Part shown: piece by piece, positions 1 through 12,414 of the stretch
Layout of the letters: the number at the start of each line of letters is the position of its first letter
Numbering within the stretch: position 1 is the stretch's first letter
Source of the DNA: Siphonodentalium dalli
Taxonomy: Eukaryota > Mollusca > Scaphopoda > Gadilida > Siphonodentaliidae
Assembly (NCBI GenBank): GCA_032622095.1
Contig: CP136061.1
Coordinates: 18,788,991 to 18,852,990 of the forward strand
Length of the DNA stretch: 64,000 bases
Direction of reading: 5' to 3'
The notes under the pieces: model-generated
What the model was told of the DNA's origin: nothing
What the model saw: only the letters and a program-made list of their open reading frames with translations
Databases searched by the model: none
Position numbers and translations under genes: made by a program

Positions 1-112
1 TGTTGCAAAATGTCAAGATACTAGTAGTTGGGAAAGGGGTTGGTCACCCGGAAGTCAGCTCGCCCCATTGGTATTCGATGTCGTAGGTGGACAAAGACAA
101 TTAGCTTGAGTG

Positions 113-591
113 TTAATCCTTTCAGTGCCAGGTCCGATTTTTGTATCAACCCATACGCCCTGTGCCAATGCATTCTCTTATATATGCGAGTCGACAATAG
201 GTCGCCTCGCATATATAAGAGAATGCATTGGCCTAACAATTTTTCATCATAAATTTGTTATTATTTTTTACAATTTTTTACAATTTTTTTAATTTTTCTT
301 ATATTCTTTAACGGACTTATTTTGTAGGTTTAATGCCAGGGAATCTTACATTTTTCATGGGCATCAAAATTATTACTATGAATACTTTGGTGATAGTTTT
401 GAGTTATAACATGCCCCTAAGGTTTTAACCAGTTTGTTTTTAAATTCGCTATAGCAAGCTTAAGCAGACCCAAAAAAAATTCAACCCAAAAACAAAAACA
501 AAAAAAAAAACAAAAAATTTATTTTTTAGGGCCGCTTTTACAGACCGTAAATTAGGGCCGATGAGATCGGCCCTGGCACTGAAAGGGTTAA
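113..591. mobile_element. TTAA-flanked miniature element, family C, copy 1
   Basis: Bounded by TTAA on both sides (113-116 and 588-591). The inverted termini are TTAATCCTTTCAGTGCCAGG at the left and its near-complement at the right (CCTGGCACTGAAAGGGTTAA). A perfect palindromic core (about 164-231) with TATATATGCGAG arms sits near the left end, and a GGCCGAT(C/G)-type motif lies next to the right terminus. No transposase is encoded. TTAA target duplication plus termini starting with CCY is the signature of piggyBac-class elements, so this is best read as a non-autonomous piggyBac-like MITE. It is longer than copy 2 (14,384-14,635) because of an extra A/T-rich middle. Confidence 0.7.
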
Positions 592-2247
592 GGCAAATAA
601 AGTAATTATTATAACTGATGTGACATATTGAAACTGATATACATGGATTAAATAACAACAAAACAGCTAGTAAGGATAATTTATTATAATAATCTCACAT
701 AAATGCAAACAAAATGTTTTATTCATAATACACAATTTTTTTGGCTGAAGACCTGTGAAGACAAAAATAATTTTGCTTAGACAAGCACCCTATCATATGT
801 CACCCTGACAATACCGCCAGGGTGACACATAACCTCCCGAACTAGCATAACAATGTAAAATAGTGCAACATATCAGACCACTGTCACGCGCGGGCGATGT
901 GCCTCTGATATTAAATTTACCTAGAAAGCTGAAATCAGAGTCACTAAGCCATCACTGATAGGTCATAGATTTTAAATGCATACAAAAAAATATCAGTTTT
1001 TTCTGATTTCGTTGGTGTTTTTATACAAGAGCGTAGAAATCTCAGCTTATTTAACAATGAATTATATTACATGTATACGCTAACACTGAAATTGGAAATA
1101 ATTTAACACTTTAGTGCCTCGCAACTTATCACATTGTATATATGTTTGCATAGATTATATGACACACATAGTTATACATGTCGCATAATTAGAAATACAT
1201 TGCGTATATCACAACTAAGCATGTATGGGTGAACTTAACATATATATATATAGATGTATATAAACCAATGTAATACTAGAACAATAATTTATTCACAATA
1301 CATTTGTATACTACCAGTATTTATGTTCACCAAATCATGATGTTTGATGGGTACAGAAACTTGGGTTCAGGAATATATTAAAATTTCCGTGCCGTAACAT
1401 TTGATTAAATAATAAACATTCGCACCAAAACTCGACATCTTCCCTCTGATTGCTGCATGCATAATCAGACCACATAAATAATTTCATAGGCACAAGACTG
1501 AAACAAATTTAGCGTTCATTTATATGTGTTTGGCAGACAAGTTTGATTTGAGTTTTGTTTTTTGGCCACCAGCATTGGATTTGCTTATCATTTTCATCAG
1601 AAAAGTGAAAATAATGAACATAATATTCAGTGAATCACACCTCCAGTTACAACAACAACCACATTTATTACAACAACCACATTTATTATAAGCATCAATG
1701 AATAAAAAAAAAATCAAGTCAATGAGCCACATACATGAATTTTATGACAAAAAGTTTATAATAATTTCATAAAATGTTCAGAAAGCTAATTTTCTACTTT
1801 TAGCATTTTAAATAATCATAAGCAAATGATAATTTGAGTGAAGTTCAGGAAGAGAAGAAAAAGTGAAGTGAAATTATATTCTCTATGTTGCTGATGTAAC
1901 TGGGACCCTGGAAAAATCTGAAAGTGATGTTTGCCATCAGAACAAGATCATCTGAGAAGAAAAGAAAAAAAAGTGAAGGTTAATCCATGCACTCCATCTA
2001 CTAGTATAAGATAGAAAGTATAACATAAATCCCTGGTATAACATAAATATCTGGGAAGAAAACAATGTACTCTTTGTGTTCCAAATAAACGTGCAGACCC
2101 AGGCAGACCCAAATAAACATGCAAATCCTGATAAAATTTAATAAACATGCAGACCTGAATAAATGTGCAGGAAGAGCATTAAGTTGCAGACCATTTTAAC
2201 TGTTGACAATTGTAATTATTGGATCAAGAAATTGCCCAGAATGTACA
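592..2247. other. AT-rich intergenic stretch, no gene seen
   Basis: No open frame with coding character on either strand. It contains TA-rich microsatellite patches (around 1230-1260) and a short duplicated ACAACAACCACATTTATT unit near 1650-1687. I see nothing else to name. Confidence 0.5.
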
Positions 2248-2249
2248 TA

Positions 2250-2478
2250 CAGTAATGTCCTAAATAATCAACTCCTTAACCACAGCAGAATTATGGGTAA
2301 TTTTCAGGATTTAGTCGGAAATATGGCTTGTTGCCATTCATCAGAAAGCCATTCATCAGAAAGCTCTCAGTGAGAGCTTTCCGATGAATGGCAACAAGCC
2401 ATATTTCCGACTAAATCCTGAAAAATTACCCATAATTCTGCTGTGGTTAAGGAGTCGATTATTTATGCCATTATACTG
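2250..2478. mobile_element. TA-flanked foldback MITE, family A, copy 1
   Basis: Terminus CAGTAATGTCCTAAATAATC at the left, with a matching inverted terminus at the right carrying a 2-bp insertion. The whole element is an inverted repeat: arms with TTATGGGTAA, AGGATTTAGTCGGAAATATGG and CATTCATCAGAAAGC fold back on each other through a GAGAGCTTTC loop. TA duplicates at the target. CAGT termini with TA duplication fit the Tc1/mariner-pogo superfamily; no coding capacity. Confidence 0.75.
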
Positions 2479-2817
2479 TTACATAGACCAGAATTTCCAA
2501 GGGTGCATCCTATCCAGTCTGAAATAGTTATTGTTATACCTGTTCCTGTGTCCCTCTTCCGCACAATTGTCAATACATAAACAAACATGACATCTTAGTA
2601 AGGGTTAGATATAAGAATAGTTGTTAATTATAATAAATCCAGTCAAAGACAAGATTTAGTTTGTTAAAGAACTATTTGCATTCTCTGACCGACTTAGAGC
2701 ACAATTGACCCCACACAATGGGATTAGTTGCACATTGCCTTTGATTGTGTGTTGACTACAACACACAACCTGTGTGCTGACCAACATTGAACATTGAACA
2801 TGCCATGGTAACAATTG

Positions 2818-2959
2818 TAGCTTGTTGCTATTCATCAGAAAGCTCTCACTGAGAGCTTTCCAATGAATGGCAACAAGCCATATTTCTGACTAAATCCTGA
2901 AAAATTACCCATAATTCTGCTGTGGTTAAGGTGTTGATTATTTAGGGCATTACTTACTG
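2818..2959. mobile_element. Truncated family A foldback MITE, copy 2
   Basis: Only the inner loop and the complete right arm remain, from the GCTTGTTGCTATTCATC segment to the GGGCATTACTTACTG terminus. The left terminus is missing. Confidence 0.65.
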
Positions 2960-5640
2960 TACAGGGACTAGTATATTTGACATCATAATTTTAGGTATTG
3001 AATACAAAATGGTGCTTTAGTATGTACAACTGGCATTAAAATGTGTACAGCTGGCATTAAAATGTGTACAGCTGGCATTAAAATGTGTACAGCTGGCACC
3101 AACAGGGAAATAGACACTTCCCATTGATTTTTATTAACAAAACATACTAAAGTTTCTGGTGGAAGGAGCAAATAAAGATCCAAATAAGGAACGTGCAAGT
3201 TGGAAATTAATAACGTGCATGCTTGTATATTTGGAACAGTAGAGTAGAAGCATGATGCACTGTGGACAAGGGACATTATTTGTTTGTTTGTTAAAAAAAT
3301 ATATACCTGTGTTTCTGGTGACATACATGTACATGCAAGAAAAAAATAGGGGCTTTTCATTTTATTTAATTTTTTCATTTTATTTTCGACTATGTTCAAA
3401 ATAAATATGAATACGACCCCCAAGCCTACTTCTCCTTGTTTGTAATTGACTATAAAATAATAAAACTAAGTAGATTCTATTAGAATATATTATATCTCAC
3501 GTGACTTTCTCGCATTCTGATTGGCTGGCCACTGCTATACTATTTTAAGATAGTACCCCAGTAGGATTCCTACATGCCTACTATTCTTTTTCTATTTATA
3601 GTAACAAACTCATTTCGCGAAATCAGGCTGCTGCCTGAAGATACGGCCAATTTTAAACTATACCTTGTGCGATATTTATTGCAATATCAGTATAGCATTA
3701 TATTTATTGATGAATTGCAATGATCTTACAAATTTCCGATGATATCAAGCCAATGTATTAAATAGTTTGTCCGTTTAGTTGGCAAGAGGCCAGTCCTAAG
3801 TTTTGCAAAGCCAGTGGACGTTATTTATAATTTCCTTTTCCGGTTAATCGAAGGTAAACAAGTTAATTCAAAAATTTCGCCTAAATGTCTTTGCTAATGA
3901 CGTATTTATATAAATTAATGTATGAATCATGAAGAGATGCTGTTAGATGTAACTAATAACATAGTTATGCTCCCCTGCCATCGTCAAAATATTGCCGTAA
4001 AATCTGAGACCGATTTCCAAAATTCAAGGTAAATAAAAATGTGACAAAATCAGACTCAGAAATTGTGTGAGAATTGGCACAAATGTTCGATATAATATAA
4101 TAAATAATGAATGTCTTGTCGTTGACTATGCCAAAATAGTGGACCACTATTTTGGCATAGTCAACTCCAAGCCATTCATTATCTATATAATAGTGTAATT
4201 TATTGTTTTATTGAATAAAACATGGAAAAACATGATGTTTACAATAGAGATCAATATTTGCCATGAATATATAAGCTTCAGAATGCAAGGAAAGAATTTC
4301 ACATACATCTATGTACTGCATACGGTAGTGGTGATCTTAAAGCCACATGGTAGTTTGAGCTCCAAAATAGACTTAATAGTACATGCTTTTGAATTTTTCC
4401 CAGTATCGAAATAGGTCGATAAATACTTTATCTACATTTTTATTGAAGTCATATGAATTTAAAGAAATACAACTTTAAACACGGTGTTTGGGTCCCAAAC
4501 AAACAGTCATGTGCAAGACATTGAACAGAATGGAGCATTCCGTGCTATAGTCTATTCCTGATATGGTAGAAATAATGAGTATTGTTTCACTTCTGTGGGA
4601 AAATTTTTAAACAGCTGGAACATGACTATGGCCATGGACAGTATAAATTTTATGTAGCCATTAAATATACTATATAGCATATGTAGCCATTATAAGTATG
4701 TTGATATTTCGTTTATTTGTCAATCTATCATATACATGTACTTCCTTCCAAAATTACTTAGACAAAATTTGGAAGCTTGAATGAGCCATGTCCATTTAAA
4801 AACAACTGTGTTAAATATTATTAGCCAGGACGGCTGTTATGTCATGTAGCTAGTAGTTATAACTATTATATTCAAATTAATAGTCCTAAATATATGTATG
4901 ATCTAGATATAAGTGAGTAATTAGAGTTCACTCCATTGCAGTGGCTATGCCATAATAGCATGCTGTGTGAAAGCATGAGTTCCCTGTATGTGAACAATAT
5001 TCAACCTGCTTAAAAAATCACCACCCAACCACTAATGTTCAATGTTTTCATCCTTACTAGTGTTACACCTTTTAATGTCTGCCTATCACAACAACAGAAC
5101 TCGAATTTAACTTCAGAATGTTGAGAAAATCTACTCTAAACTCATTTTAATTCTATTAACCAATACCCCTTCACATATCAAATTGAGTTAAACAGAGATA
5201 GGCTCAATCATGAACCATAAGCCTAAAATACATTGTTTATTCTTGCTTCATGTTCCCTATTTTCGAGGTAGTCCGTTATTTTGCGATGAAATTCCCGTTT
5301 TTGGATATTTGATGTGTTTTGTGAGATTGCTTTACACAGTTAATTAACTAAATTATGCTAATGACTCATTGAATTAAATTAATGACTGCAACTAATAGAA
5401 AATGGAAGATGATTTTGCACATTTGTGCATGAAATTTTTCCAGGTGGCACGAAAATAAAACCTGATGCGGACTAATTTTGCAAAATGAATAAAATGAAAA
5501 CCGTCGGGAACTCCCAAATAGGCTGGTCACAGGAAACACAGGTCTTTTTTTTTTGGCCTAATCATCACCACCCCAAAAATTGACAAACAGTGGAACTGCA
5601 CATGAAATTAACAAGATTTTTGAAAATGATGTTTTAAAAT
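2960..5640. other. AT-rich stretch with two small structures, no gene seen
   Basis: A 21-bp unit (GGCATTAAAATGTGTACAGCT) is repeated about 3.5 times at 3027-3100. It makes an apparent HILMPAV repeat on the minus strand that I regard as non-coding. A near-perfect 40-bp-arm inverted repeat lies at about 4093-4190, centred on CCACTATTTTGGCATAG. The rest is unremarkable. Confidence 0.5.
4093..4190. repeat. Compact palindrome (hairpin)
   Basis: The left arm (TTGACTATGCCAAAATAGTGG) and right arm (CCACTATTTTGGCATAGTCAA) are exact complements separated by one base. The outer arms pair less perfectly through ATGAATG/CATTCAT. Likely a tiny foldback element remnant. Confidence 0.6.
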
Positions 5641-6060
5641 AAAAACGAGAGGCCGATCATGATCGGCAGATGTTTAACCCATACCTTGGCGATATTGATT
5701 GATATTTTTCAGCTTGGACACTAAAATCCATAACATTCATGTTGATATTCAAAGATTGAAAAATGGCCACACATGTACGTATGTCCATTTAAAAAAATCG
5801 GATCAAATCCATATTCGAACTCATTCTTTATTTTGGCTGAGAAACTAACATACCAAATTTGGTTTTGATCAGATAATTTATTTTTGAGTTATTGCAGCGT
5901 GTGTGAATTCTAAGTCGAAAAAGGGCCATAACTCCATATAAAAAACTCGAATCAAACCCATATTAGATCTCTATCTGCATTTTGGACTGAGAAAAAAAAA
6001 TTTGGTTCTGATCGGATAAAAATTGTTTGAGTATTGCACCATGCGTAAAGTGTCTTCGGA
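5641..6060 (+). repeat. SINE-like dispersed repeat (family E head plus 'GGCCATAACTCC' body)
   Basis: Starts with ACGAGAGGCCGATCATGATC, a palindromic head shared with 11,782 and 62,962. It continues into the common body GGGCCATAACTCCATA ... CCATATTAGA ... TTTTGGACTGAGAA, ending in CAGACAGATGGACAA. The same body recurs at 12.4-12.96, 13.2-13.96 and 16.1-17.2 kb. Non-coding; the family name is unknown to me. Confidence 0.55.
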
Positions 6061-6577
6061 CAGACAGATGGACAATGAGTGGTCAATCCGGACGTCAAAA
6101 CATAATAAAGTTATGTACTGCATGGGTTTTGAGACAATGCAAAAATGTTTGGTATTGGGAGGGATTCGATGACAGCAAACGCGCATTTGCGACTAAAAGT
6201 CAGACGTCAATACCACACAGCCACCGAAGCGACCCCAAAAAAGGAAGCTGTATTCCGAATACGCACTTAGGACACTATACATGTATGTTCATTTTAAGGT
6301 CTCTGGGTTAGATACATGGTAAATATTTGGCAGCTGCATGTTATATGTACTTGTCTTCGAGTCACGCCGAGTGTTGACCTTTGTACATGCCTGGAATTAA
6401 TAACACACAAGGCGCCAATTTTAGAAGCTGCATGGGTTTTGAGACAATGCAAATTTTTTGTGTGCAAAACATCTACCATAAACTTAGGTAAATATTTTCA
6501 TAAAGCAATTTAACCCTTTCATTTGTTGCATGTATTCTTTTGAGTATATAAGGAGATGGTGACATAAATGGCCGGAT
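6061..6577. other. No gene; small direct duplication
   Basis: A GCATGGGTTTTGAGACAATGC segment occurs at about 6120 and again at 6430. Nothing else is recognised. Confidence 0.4.
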
Positions 6578-6857
6578 TTAGTGTACAATACCCCTTTAAA
6601 TGGCCAGATTTAGTGTACAGTACCCCTTTAAATGGCTGGATTTAGGGTACAGTACCCCTTTAAATGGCTGGATTTAGTGACAGTACCTCTTTAAATGGCC
6701 AGATTTAGTGTACAGTACCCCTTTAAATGGCCAGATTAAGTTAACAATACCCATTTAAATGGCCAGATTTAGTGTACAGTACCCCTTTAAATGGCCAGAT
6801 TTAGTGAACAATACCCCTTTAAATGGCTGGATTTATTGTACAGTACCTCTTTAAATA
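6570..6857 (+). repeat. 32-bp tandem repeat, about nine copies
   Basis: Consensus unit: TGGCCAGATTTAGTGTACAG followed by TACCCCTTTAAA. Copies vary at GGCCAGA/GGCTGGA and CAGTA/CAATA, so it is an imperfect minisatellite. No open frame of note. Confidence 0.8.
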
Positions 6858-7057
6858 ATGGAAAAGGAGAAAGCAAAAGAATAGACTGCCATCAACTATT
6901 TTCATAATTTAGTCAACATGATCATAAACAAGGAACTATTTTAACAATATGGAATACAATTTGTAAGAGGGGTTCGTAATTCAGACTACAGTATTAAATT
7001 GCTGAGAAAAATCTAAAACAAGCTGTACCATATTCACAGAATACAAAGGAAATTCTT

Positions 7058-7291
7058 TAACAACCCATACCATATTCACAGAATAACAAGCCATCCCATA
7101 TAATATTCACTGAATAGACACTGGAATAGATATATAATTCTATACACAACCCATACCATATTCACAGAATAACAAGCCATACCATATAATATTCACAGAA
7201 TACATATATAATTCTATACACAACCCATACCATATTCACAGAATAACAAGCCATACCATATAATATTCACAGAATACATATATAATTCTAT
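7058..7291 (+). repeat. ~74-bp tandem repeat, three copies
   Basis: The unit contains ACCCATACCATATTCACAG, AACAAGCCATACCATATAAT and ATATATAATTCTATA. Copies 2 and 3 are nearly identical; copy 1 has a short insertion. Confidence 0.75.
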
Positions 7292-7790
7292 AAAAAGCTT
7301 GAAGTGTTAAAGTGTTAATCGAGCCAGTAGTTATACATTCACTGTTTCGCAACTACCATGAACTACCATGCACTGTATCACACATAGTTAAGTGATATTT
7401 GTATTCTACTATGATGCTGGTGGGTCCGTCTGAATTGCTGATGATGGTGGGTCAAAATAATGCCACAATGGCCGCAACTCATGTGAAAATTATTGGACAG
7501 AACCCATATTCGAATTTGTCCTGTATTTTTAGCTGGGAAATGTACATACCAACTTTGGTTCAGATAAAATAATCCAAACTGGAATTATCAGTCAGAATAA
7601 AAAAATGTTAAAGGATGGACGAACAAAGTACGACAGAGGGATTAAAACAACCGTTTTTCAAACGGGCATATAAAAACATATATTGTAAAATATTTAAATA
7701 TTGGCACTTTTTGTCGTTGAAAAGCAACTGAAATTACAATGGGTATTCCTATCATTTTGCAGCCATCAGAGCACCTATGATAAAAACATT

Positions 7791-8190
7791 TTAACCCTTT
7801 ACCCAACAGAAGGGCCCTGTGCCAATGCATTCTCTTATATATGCGAGTCGACCATAGGTCGCCTCGCATATATAAGAGAATGCATTGGCTTAACACATTA
7901 AAAATTATAAAATTGTTAAAGAATGTAAGAAAAAATGGTAAAAAGTGTTAAAAAAAGATTTTTTTTAGGCCAATGCATTCTCTTATATATGCGAGGCGAC
8001 CTATGGTCGACTCGCATATATAAGAGAATGCATTGGCACAGGGTATAACTGTAACTATCACAATGTGGTCAAGGAGCCGATTCCAATGATATCCATATTT
8101 GTATGGTTCTATTGAGACAGACCGAAGATATTTTAGGCTGTTGAAGCTTTATTTGGCCGGTTTTGGCCGGTTTGTTGGGTAAAGGGTTAA
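7791..8190 (+). mobile_element. TTAA-flanked MITE, family B, copy 1
   Basis: TTAA at both ends; inverted termini CCCTTTACCCAACA and TGTTGGGTAAAGGG. It contains two copies of a perfect palindromic core (about 7822-7889 and 7970-8036) with arms CCAATGCATTCTCTTATATA and reciprocal centres. A family-specific right half carries ATGGATATC/CATATTTG and a duplicated TTTGGCCGG. No transposase. piggyBac-like by TTAA and the CCC termini. Confidence 0.8.
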
Positions 8191-8629
8191 GATATATATG
8201 TTCATGAATGTTTCATACAGTCCCAGGATTTTTTCTCAAAATCGCTCAGTTAAAAATAATGAAAATGACAACAGAAAAATAATGGTACAGTTTCTTAACA
8301 GCATCAGTTTCCGCCACCAGCATCATAGCAATTCAGAAGGACCCATCAACATTAAGGTAAATTATCACAACCACTTAACCATGGGTGTGCAAAGCATGCA
8401 GGGTGGAGGAGTCCGAGGAGAGAGATCTTACCATACGTGCTATGACCACCCATCATAGTTTGCATAAAGTGGCAGGACTAGTGAAAGCTTTGGAAGACCA
8501 TATAATAGCAGCAGAGTATGATGTGTTGATATATGCAGTTAACTTAGGAAGGCTTAGGCAACACCTGTTGAAGATATAACAGACAGCAAGTTTAGAAATC
8601 AAATCTATAATGTCTATTGATCTGATATA
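8191..8629. other. No gene recognised
   Basis: Short frames exist, but none shows domains or extended coding character. Confidence 0.4.
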
Positions 8630-8841
8630 CAGTAATGCTCTAAATAATCGACTCTTAACCAAAGCAGAATTATGGGTAACTTTTCAGGATTTAGTCGGAA
8701 ATATGGCTTGTTGCCATTCATCGGAAAGCTATCACCGAGAGCTTTCCGATGAATGGCAACAAGCCATATTTCCGACTAAATCCTGAAAAGTTACCCATAA
8801 TTCTGCTTTGGTTAAGGAGTCGATTATTTAGAGCATTACTG
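8630..8841. mobile_element. Family A foldback MITE, copy 3 (complete)
   Basis: A complete 212-bp copy with TA duplicates (8628-8629 and 8842-8843). CAGTAATGCTCTAAATAATC at the left matches the inverted GATTATTTAGAGCATTACTG at the right. The arms are almost perfectly complementary through the centre, so the transcript would form one long hairpin. Confidence 0.85.
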
Positions 8842-8856
8842 TACCTGGTAGGTAAA

Positions 8857-9880
8857 AAGACATGAAGCCTACACAGTGTTAGACCAAGTCTTCTCGGTCC
8901 ACAACAGCTTGGGATAATGGTGTTTTTGGAGTCCCACCCCATTGCATTCCTATAACGGCCGTTCATTTAAAAGATGTACTGTAAACGTGGAGCCCGGGCA
9001 TTCACATAAACCCCTGAATGTGATTGATCACCTGCCATGTCCGCGATTAATCTTTCTTAAAAATTATTTAACACCTACCTCAATAGAAAAAGGTATAGTG
9101 ATGATACAGTCGATTAACCCTTTACCCAACAGAAGGGCCCTGTGCCAATGCATTCTCTTATATATGCGAGTCGACCATAGGTCGCCTCGCATATATAAGA
9201 GAATGCATTGGCTTAACACATTAAAAATTATAAAATTGCTAAAGAATGTAAGAAACAATGGTAAAAAGTTTTTTTTAAAGATATTTTTTAGGCCAATGCA
9301 TTCTCTTATATATGCGAGGCGACCTATGGTCGACTCGCATATATAAGAGAATGCATTGGCACAGGGCTAACTGTAACTATCACAATGTGGTCAAGGAGCC
9401 GGTTCCAATGATATCCATATTTGTATGGTTCTATTGAGACAGACCGAAGATATTTTAGGCTGTTGAAGCTTTATTTGGCCGGTTTTGGCCGGTTTGTTGG
9501 GTAAAGGGTTAATGTATTGTTTACATGCATTTTCTGATAGCGCGAACAATCAAAATTCTCTGGAAAACAATGCTTTGTTTTCTTATATATCTCGTTGCTT
9601 TGACATTTAACGGACCTCTGATGTACATGTATGCATGTTTGATATCATGGCATGCTTGGGAAAGGCTCCCTCCATGTTCATATATGCAAAGCATTTATTT
9701 GACCTAGTTCGAAACATAGAAGCAATATAACTCCTGCCCATGATTCTGGGGGTAAAGTCAATTATAGAAGAGCGGGGCGGGACTCGGCCCAAAAACAGCA
9801 TCATTCCAACCAATATCCCAAACTGTTGTGGACCGAGAAGACTTGGTTTAACACAGTGTGCACATGTAAAAATAATAAAG
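8857..9880. repeat. Inverted pair of a dispersed repeat surrounding a family B element
   Basis: The segment AGACCAAGTCTTCTCGGTCC at about 8881 reappears inverted at about 9833 (GGACCGAGAAGACTTGGTTT). Both are followed outward by CAACAG(C/T)TTGGGATA-type sequence. The family B copy at 9114-9512 lies between them. Confidence 0.5.
9114..9512 (+). mobile_element. TTAA-flanked MITE, family B, copy 2
   Basis: Near-identical to copy 1 in termini, twin palindromes and right half; TTAA at 9114-9117 and 9509-9512. The small indels lie in the T-rich spacer between the palindromes, suggesting fairly recent spread of this family. Confidence 0.8.
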
Positions 9881-10062
9881 TCTGTAAAAATCATCATCAT
9901 TTCAAATAACAAGAACAAAATAAATATACTTTTTTCTCAATTTTATATTGATAATTTGCAAATAACAAGATTTGATATGTTTAAACTATTTTTAATTAAT
10001 CTATTCTATTACATTATGTTTACATAACCCCTAAATAACCCATTATTTTATCTATAAACATT
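9513..10062. other. No gene recognised
   Basis: Short hydrophobic frames only; AT-rich. Confidence 0.4.
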
Positions 10063-11033
10063 TCTAACAAGAGATGGACTGTCGTCCGGTGTATACCCCC
10101 TTGTGATGTACCGCCTAGTGTGGGCATACCTATATAACGGGTCGAAATTCTGTGGTTATGGTAGTCAGGATCTGAAGATGTCCAATGTCATTAAACGAAC
10201 AAGTCTGATGTTGGGGAATAGCTTTTATTTACAATCATCCGGTTTTCCAAGATGGATATAACATATAACAGCAACAGGTATTCCTTATAACGTTAGCATG
10301 AAGTGTCCAATGGTAATCCTAATGACGTGAAACAATATAGCCACTAGTCTAGATAAAATGTTCTTTTTCTAAGTTCTTGTTGTGTAGTTTCCGGCCGCAG
10401 GCCGGTTAGGATGGTCGCAATGCATTGTGCAGTTCCCTTCACCCTATTTTCCCTTCACCCTTTTTCTAAGTTTGAAGGTGAAGATATTAATATACAATTG
10501 GAGGTGTGAAATGCCAAGCTGAATTAACCAATGAGTAAAAGGCGACAAGCAAAAACATGTTAATAGAAATAGAAAGTGTTGACTGAATGAATAGGCCAAT
10601 TAAGATTAATGAACTGGATAAGCCAAGGGGCAAAACAATTAAAAAGGTACAACATAATTAACAGGTTTGATTAAATGAATATGACAATTAAAAACTAATG
10701 AGTTATAACCTGACAGGCTAAAAGATCTAAGATGTGATAATAATAAGATTAATTAATGATGAATGTGGAATGGCCAAAATTAGAAATATTACTTCACAAA
10801 ACACACACTAAATTGAACAACAGTTCTAAGTTCTAATATGGCGAATATGGCCCGGTGATACCTATATAATATGACTGTTTTTCTCAGATAGACGTACCCA
10901 AAGATCAGCATTTTCAAATAAACAAAGATGGATAACTATAGACCGAAAAACCTAAACAAAACAATTGAACATGCTATTGAATGTGCTCATCTCAATTACA
11001 TTGAGATCCAAGCACTACTGTTCAAGTTATGCA
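10063..11033 (+). repeat. SINE-like repeat family G, copy 1 (dispersed in two blocks)
   Basis: The head AACAAGAGATGGACTGTCGT ... GTATACCCCC ... GTGGGCATACC is followed later by AATAAACAAAGATGGATAAC and ATTGAGATCCAAGCA blocks. The same order occurs compactly at 18,095-18,520. Non-coding. Confidence 0.5.
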
Positions 11034-11065
11034 TGAACACTTTCCATTTCTTATACTAGTATTTA

Positions 11066-11294
11066 CAGTAATGTCCTAAATAATCGACTCCTTAATCACA
11101 GCAGAATTATGGGTAACTGTTCAACTTTTCAGGATTTAGTCGTAAATATGGCTTGTTGCCATTCATGGGAAAGCTCTCGGCAAAGAGCTTTCCGATAAAT
11201 GGCAATAAGCCATATTTCCGACTACATGTTAAATCCTGAAAAGTTACCCATAATTCTGCTGTGGTTAAGGAGTCGATTATATAGAGCATTACTG
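11066..11294. mobile_element. Family A foldback MITE, copy 4
   Basis: TA at 11,064-11,065 and 11,295-11,296. Left CAGTAATGTCC and right GAGCATTACTG termini. Small insertions (AACTGTTC on the left arm, ACATGT on the right arm) interrupt otherwise paired arms. Confidence 0.8.
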
Positions 11295-12400
11295 TATGAC
11301 ATGAACTCAGGTGATTTTTTTTTCTGAAATCAGTCTGCAGTTTGGATATTATACCATGCAGTACAGTGCCCAATATTCTACATGTGAATTACCATATTGA
11401 TTATATTCTATGGTCAGGCACTTAAACACGCCCCCTGTCCATCTACCACTTATTGTCATCTAGGTCACGAAGATGTGACGTTTTTTCGTGTTATGGGGTG
11501 TTTTATTGGGATATAAAATGCATGACCCAATTGGCAGTTGACCAATCACCAAAAAGTAATTAGTGTAACACATTAGCTATGAAAATATCCCATGATGATG
11601 ATGTTTTACAGACTTTATTTTTGTGTACTCACTATGAAGGTCCTTCATGTACATGTGTAGGTGCCTTTAAGAATATACAATACTCCATTGATAAATAACA
11701 ATAAGTAGCTAATAAAACAAAAACAAGTAGGGCATAGCATCTGTCACAAATTTATATTTGAGTAAATTAAAGCAATTAAAAAACGAGAGGCCGATCACGA
11801 TCGGCAGATGTTTAACCCATCCCTTGGCGATAGTAAATTGTTATAATCAGAATCATAATCTTTTAATGTTGAATTATAGAGTATACTGTTATGATATGAA
11901 GTAGTATATGGCAAATGTACATAATAACCAGTAATAACACAAATTATTGGAAATGTATGAGTCAATATAGAAGGGTTAATATAACGTCTAAACTCTAGAG
12001 CCTGTCACCACTATCATAGTATAAGCAGTTCTATTCATGTTGTTGCAAATTGCCATGTGAGATATCAAAATAATATAATTATTTATTTAATGGAAAAGGT
12101 TAAAAGACATGGAATGGGTAAAAGGGGTTAAATCACCTATCTCTGCCCTGTTTGATCCAATGTAGTCACATCATCCAAGGACTTAGAGAGCTCCATTGGT
12201 CTAGTTAAATAAATTCACATTAAGTTGTGGTTAATAAGATAGCTAAATCAATTTATCCAATAATTCACTAATTTGTGTCTCTTATACAGAGGGAACATAT
12301 GAGGGCTATAAATAACTCTCAATAAACCATGTCTTTTTATCTCTCTCACAGAGAAGCTGTGAGGCTGAGGTATTCATTAATTGTAAGTTACTTGGGTTAT
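11295..12400. other. No gene; contains a family E repeat
   Basis: The ACGAGAGGCCGATCACGATC head occurs at 11,782, with CCCATCCCTTGGCGATAGTA downstream extending to about 11,970. It is collinear with 62,960-63,125. The remainder is AT-rich with nothing recognised. Confidence 0.45.
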
Positions 12401-12414
12401 AATTGGATAATTCT

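Noticed and set aside
7642-7896. Repeated short frames reading YMRGDLWSTRIYKRMHWHRA (here and at 18,701, 56,365, 9,064)
   Set aside because: They are translations of the palindromic core of the TTAA elements in either strand, not a gene family.
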